In this document: positions 61,342 to 64,000 of the stretch, one piece after another
How the letters are laid out: every line of letters begins with the position of its first letter
How positions within the stretch are numbered: the stretch's first letter is position 1
Assembly: GCA_963752695.1 (NCBI GenBank)
Contig: CAVVZB010000001.1
Span: 558,001-622,000, forward strand
Reading direction: 5' to 3'
DNA from: Bog-113 sp963752695
Lineage (GTDB): Bacteria; Acidobacteriota; Terriglobia; Bryobacterales; Bryobacteraceae
Length of the DNA stretch: 64,000 nt
Position numbers and translations under genes: made by a program
The notes under the pieces: model-generated
The model's database searches: none
What the model saw: the letters and a program-made list of their open reading frames with translations, nothing else
Told to the model about the DNA's origin: nothing

Positions 61342-62136
61342 TTACTTCTGGGCAGCTGGCGCTTCCGGTTTCGGATGTTCGCGGCATTCGGCGGAACCGA
61401 GAGCGAAGCTGGCGAAGGGACGCCACGAGCTTTCTTCCTGGTGCTCCAGGCGGAACAAGTGGGACTCGGCGGTGACGCGCCAGGCGCCCTCGGGAGAACC
61501 TGCAGGAGCAGCTGGAAATTTGGGCAGGCGCTCAAACTGGCCGTGTAGTTCCCAATCGCGCCCGCCGGTGTTGGTTTCGTAGATTTCGTAGCGTTTAGGG
61601 CCGCCGCCACGGTCGATTAAGGCCTGCCCCCGATCGACCGAGTCGAAGCGAAATTGAAGGATCGAACCGGGTGTGCCTTCCTCAAACATCGGCACCCGGC
61701 GCCAACTTTTTCCGGCGTCGGTGGTGAGCAGGAAAAAGGGGTCGAGCGCGAGCGGCTGCATGACTTGACCGCTGACCCAGCCGATTTGGGAATCGTACAT
61801 CTGGATGCCGTCCAAGGCCGCGCCACGCACGCGCGGAAAAGGTTCGCGCCAGGTATGGCCGCCATCGCCGGTGCGCAACAGCAGCGAGTAGAAAGTGACA
61901 GCGCTCGAGTGCAGATCACCCGTAACCAGAACCGTGTTGGCTGTCCCGGCGGCACGCGACAACTCAACGTACACCGCACAGGGCGCGGCGTCACACGCCA
62001 GACCGGACCATTCCAGATCGTCATCGCCGCAGGTGTAAGGGATGACAAGGGGTGCGCCGGTGAACTCGAGGGCAGGCGCATCGATTTGCGCGCGGAGCAG
62101 ACTGCAACAGAGGAGAAAGCCGGCGGCTAGCCTCAC
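61342..62136 (-). CDS. Exported Ycf48/BNR-repeat-like protein
   Basis: This 264-residue protein has a signal peptide (RLAAGFLLCCSLLRAQ). It contains Asp-box-like repeats (RTGDGGHTW, TTDAGKSW and NTGGRDW) separated by beta strands, as in Ycf48/BNR propeller proteins. GWVSGQVMQP is another propeller-like segment. The number of repeats suggests a small or partial propeller. It starts 3 bp after cysK and ends 4 bp before hyuB. Its role in this operon is unknown. Confidence 0.78.
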   Translation of the reverse strand: MRLAAGFLLCCSLLRAQIDAPALEFTGAPLVIPYTCGDDDLEWSGLACDAAPCAVYVELSRAAGTANTVLVTGDLHSSAVTFYSLLLRTGDGGHTWREPFPRVRGAALDGIQMYDSQIGWVSGQVMQPLALDPFFLLTTDAGKSWRRVPMFEEGTPGSILQFRFDSVDRGQALIDRGGGPKRYEIYETNTGGRDWELHGQFERLPKFPAAPAGSPEGAWRVTAESHLFRLEHQEESSWRPFASFALGSAECREHPKPEAPAAQK

Positions 62137-62139
62137 GAA

Positions 62140-63096
62140 TTAATTGTCGAACATGCCTTCGAACAAGGCGCTGGAGAGGTAGCGCTCGCCGGAATCGGGA
62201 AGCACGACGACCATGGTCTTCCCTTCGAACTCCGGCTGATGAGCGAGCCTGACCGCGACAGTGGCGGCCGCACCGCAGGAGATGCCACACAGGATTCCTT
62301 CTTCGCGGGCGAGGCGGCGAGCCATGGCGATGGACTCTTCATTGGTGACGCTTTCGACGCGATCCACAAGGGAGAGATCGAGATTTTTCGGCACGAAGCC
62401 GGCGCCGATGCCCTGAATTTTGTGAGGTCCCGGTTTCAGCGGCGCGTGACTAAGAGTCTGCTCGATGACGGGGCTGGATGCCGGTTCGACGGCCACGCTC
62501 AGGATGGGCTTGTTTTTGGTGTGTTTAATATAGCGAGAAACGCCGGTGATGGTGCCGCCGGTGCCGACTCCGCAGACAAGCACATCGATTTTGCCTTCGG
62601 TATCGTCCCAGATCTCCGGGCCGGTGGTTTGGAAATGGATTTCGGGGTTGGCGGGGTTGCTGAACTGTTGGAGCAGGACGTAACGATCGGGGTCAGTGGC
62701 AACGATTTCCTCAGCCTTGGCGATGGCGCCGTTCATGCCCTTCGAACCTTCGGTGAGCACGAGCTTCGCGCCGAAAACCTGCAAAACCTTGCGGCGTTCG
62801 AGCGACATGGTTTCCGGCATGGTGAGGGTGATGGGATAGCCGCGCGCGGCAGCGACGAAAGCCAACGCGATTCCGGTGTTGCCGCTGGTAGGCTCGATGA
62901 TTTCTTTGCCGGGGGTAAGAATGCCGCGTTTTTCGGCATCCCAAATCATGGCGGCGCCGATGCGGCATTTTACGGAATAGGCGGGGTTGCGGCCTTCGAT
63001 CTTGGCCAGGACGGTTGCCGGTGCGGAGTCGATCACGCGATTCAAGCGGACCAAGGGGGTGCGACCGATGCTGAGTGAATTGTCGTTGTAAACCAC
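62140..63096 (-). CDS. cysK: Cysteine synthase (O-acetylserine sulfhydrylase)
   Basis: The GTG at 63096, 2 bp after the Rrf2 stop codon, is chosen because it gives the normal CysK start (VYNDNSLSIGRTPLVRLNRV) and 318 residues. The PLP-Lys is in PAYSVKCRIGAAMI, the substrate loop is PTSGNTGIALAFVAAARG, and GVGTGGTITGVSRYIK binds the phosphate of PLP. It makes cysteine from O-acetylserine and sulfide. The tight coupling to an Rrf2 regulator suggests control by cysteine supply. Confidence 0.95.
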   Translation of the reverse strand: MVYNDNSLSIGRTPLVRLNRVIDSAPATVLAKIEGRNPAYSVKCRIGAAMIWDAEKRGILTPGKEIIEPTSGNTGIALAFVAAARGYPITLTMPETMSLERRKVLQVFGAKLVLTEGSKGMNGAIAKAEEIVATDPDRYVLLQQFSNPANPEIHFQTTGPEIWDDTEGKIDVLVCGVGTGGTITGVSRYIKHTKNKPILSVAVEPASSPVIEQTLSHAPLKPGPHKIQGIGAGFVPKNLDLSLVDRVESVTNEESIAMARRLAREEGILCGISCGAAATVAVRLAHQPEFEGKTMVVVLPDSGERYLSSALFEGMFDN

Positions 63097-63098
63097 GG

Positions 63099-63521
63099 TT
63101 AGATCTCCCAGTTTGGTACGAACCGGCGCTGATGTTCGGCCCAATCGCGCGCCAACGTCTCAAATGTAATACCAGCCAGCACCTCGGCGGCGTGTGCATC
63201 CAAGCGCTTCCAGACGGCCGAGAAAGGGGAAGCGTCACCGTTGGAATCGCCGCGCCGGCGCGGCTGACCTTCGATAAAACTAAGAACTTCCTCAATTGTA
63301 ATGCTAGCGGCCGGCCGGGCGAGCCGGTAACCACCTTCGGCGCCGCGGCGGGATTCGACAAAGCCACCCTGCTTCAGATTGGCGAGGATGAGTTCCAGGA
63401 ACTTTTGAGGAATGCGCTGGCGCTTGGCAATTTCGGCGATGCGTACCGGCGCGGCGGAGCCATAGACGGCAAGGTCGAAGACGGCATGGAGAGCGTATTC
63501 AGTTTTTATGGATAGTTTCAA
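63099..63521 (-). CDS. Rrf2-family regulator (CymR-like, no cysteines)
   Basis: The TTG at 63521 gives the standard Rrf2 start (KLSIKTEYALHAVFDLAVYG) and 140 residues; the frame is open farther upstream without family similarity. The winged helix shows IAKRQRIPQKFLELILANLK and VESRRGAEGGYRLARP. There is no Cys in the protein, so it cannot bind an Fe-S cluster as IscR does. Being coupled to cysK, it fits the CymR type, which controls cysteine metabolism and senses CysK in Bacillus. That assignment is by analogy. Confidence 0.85.
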   Translation of the reverse strand: MKLSIKTEYALHAVFDLAVYGSAAPVRIAEIAKRQRIPQKFLELILANLKQGGFVESRRGAEGGYRLARPAASITIEEVLSFIEGQPRRRGDSNGDASPFSAVWKRLDAHAAEVLAGITFETLARDWAEHQRRFVPNWEI

Positions 63522-63628
63522 GGAGGAAAGCGAGGGAGGGTGTGACCGGTGGGGAAGAGCCGCACTTGCGGGTGGGGGAGAAAGGTGGACCGCCGCGACG
63601 ATCAAAACCGCCGCGGCAGTCCGGGAAA

Positions 63629-63805
63629 TTACATCTTTTTGTCGGTGCTGGAAGCGTCGGTGGCCGGCTTCTTGGACTTCTTGGTCTTCTTCATCTTTTT
63701 GGTGGTTTTGGTGGAGTCAGCGGGCGCCATCGTGCTGTCCTGAGCGAAGGCAACCGAACCGAGTACAAGTCCGAGGCCGAGGGCCAAAGTCGTAAGCTTT
63801 TTCAT
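63629..63805 (-). CDS. 58-aa lysine-rich exported protein
   Basis: This small gene has an AAGGAG Shine-Dalgarno sequence before its ATG (63805-63803) and encodes a clear signal peptide (MKKLTTLALGLGLVLGSVAF then AQ). The 36-37-residue mature part contains about thirteen Lys, several Thr, Ser and Met and no aromatic residue (TTKKMKKTKKSKKP). It resembles small basic periplasmic proteins found in many Gram-negatives, but no family can be fixed. It may bind anionic polymers or outer-membrane phosphates; that is inference. Confidence 0.75.
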   Translation of the reverse strand: MKKLTTLALGLGLVLGSVAFAQDSTMAPADSTKTTKKMKKTKKSKKPATDASSTDKKM

Positions 63806-63921
63806 GATTGGGGGAATCTCCTTAAATGTGACGCTGGTTACTCGTCCTCTGGTATATTACCGAACCAAACCTGAAATGGACGTGAACTAGGGATTAAATA
63901 CACTTAATGAAGGCACTGGGC

Positions 63922-64000
63922 TTAGATTCGGCCAGCTGACTGAAGCTGGGTGCGAAGGTGCTCGGCAGCGGCTCGGGTAGAAGGGTCAAGAGCCAACTGC
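63922..64000 (-). CDS. C-terminal fragment of a further gene (edge of window)
   Basis: A frame open at the window edge on the minus strand encodes the last 25 or so residues of a protein (ALDPSTRAAAEHLRTQLQ and a few more) before a TAA at 63924-63922. The pattern resembles the last helix of a TPR protein. Only the end is visible, so the call is tentative. Confidence 0.45.
   Translation of the reverse strand, partial: QLALDPSTRAAAEHLRTQLQSAGRI

Noticed and set aside
61338..61610. N-terminal extension of hyuB
   Set aside because: It runs through the Ycf48-like gene in another frame and has no family similarity. The GTG at 61337 gives the usual HyuB start.
1..64000. CRISPR arrays, insertion sequences, transposases, integrases or phage genes
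   Set aside because: I found no regularly spaced repeats and no protein with transposase, integrase or capsid-type motifs anywhere in the window.

Overview
The window reads as chromosomal DNA of an acidobacterium from the Bryobacterales/Solibacter group. The best support is two large secreted proteins (9695-12214 and 44406-47429) that both end in the roughly 220-residue C-terminal domain catalogued as the Solibacter C-terminal domain (TIGR03437). The moderately high GC content, many GTG/TTG starts, and many small or large exported proteins without a known function fit the same group. Names rest on reading motifs and family resemblance; no database search was possible.

Layout. 1-7375 is housekeeping: the end of a SAM hydroxide adenosyltransferase, rsmD-recG, fabI, guaA and a tail-specific (S41) protease. 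7376-12214 holds two exported beta-rich proteins, the first with a long leader and a textbook terminator. 12245-20095 is a minus-strand run: photolyase, TIGR01777 epimerase, CbiX-like chelatase, a flavin reductase, then the HspR-type heat-shock cluster dnaK-dnaJ-hspR plus an exported protein. 20153-25732 has envelope proteins and an OmpR-type two-component system. 25716-31290 is a tight minus-strand operon (methyltransferase, S9 peptidase, homoserine dehydrogenase, membrane protein, LolA-like protein, membrane acyltransferase).

31655-38663 is the main secondary-metabolism region: a 1626-residue KS-AT-DH-phosphopantetheinyl-transferase synthase with no recognisable carrier domain, a GPH/MFS-type transporter and a PyrE-like phosphoribosyltransferase, behind a near-consensus promoter. 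39146-43504 holds a secreted hydrolase with a dockerin-like calcium-repeat pair and a haem-binding/cytochrome P460-like gene interrupted by an in-frame stop. A tRNA-Arg(TCG), a CYTH protein and the second Solibacter-domain giant follow. 48348-50581 is a stand-alone ketosynthase paired with an FAD reductase.

50752-55552 is the valS-nadC-birA operon. 55759-58763 has metY and a two-domain thioredoxin gene whose last 81 bp are duplicated 504 bp away, bracketing a 118-aa orphan gene. 58817-64000 has a Tat-exported metallo-beta-lactamase-fold enzyme and an operon of an Rrf2 regulator, cysK, a Ycf48-like protein and hyuB. The window closes with a 58-aa lysine-rich exported protein and the tail of a further gene.

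The items most worth a second look are the carrier-less PKS, the ketosynthase/reductase pair, the cassette between the 81-bp repeats, the interrupted haem protein, the HAIR-like operator on the dnaK promoter and the TTGTGCA repeat cluster before valS.
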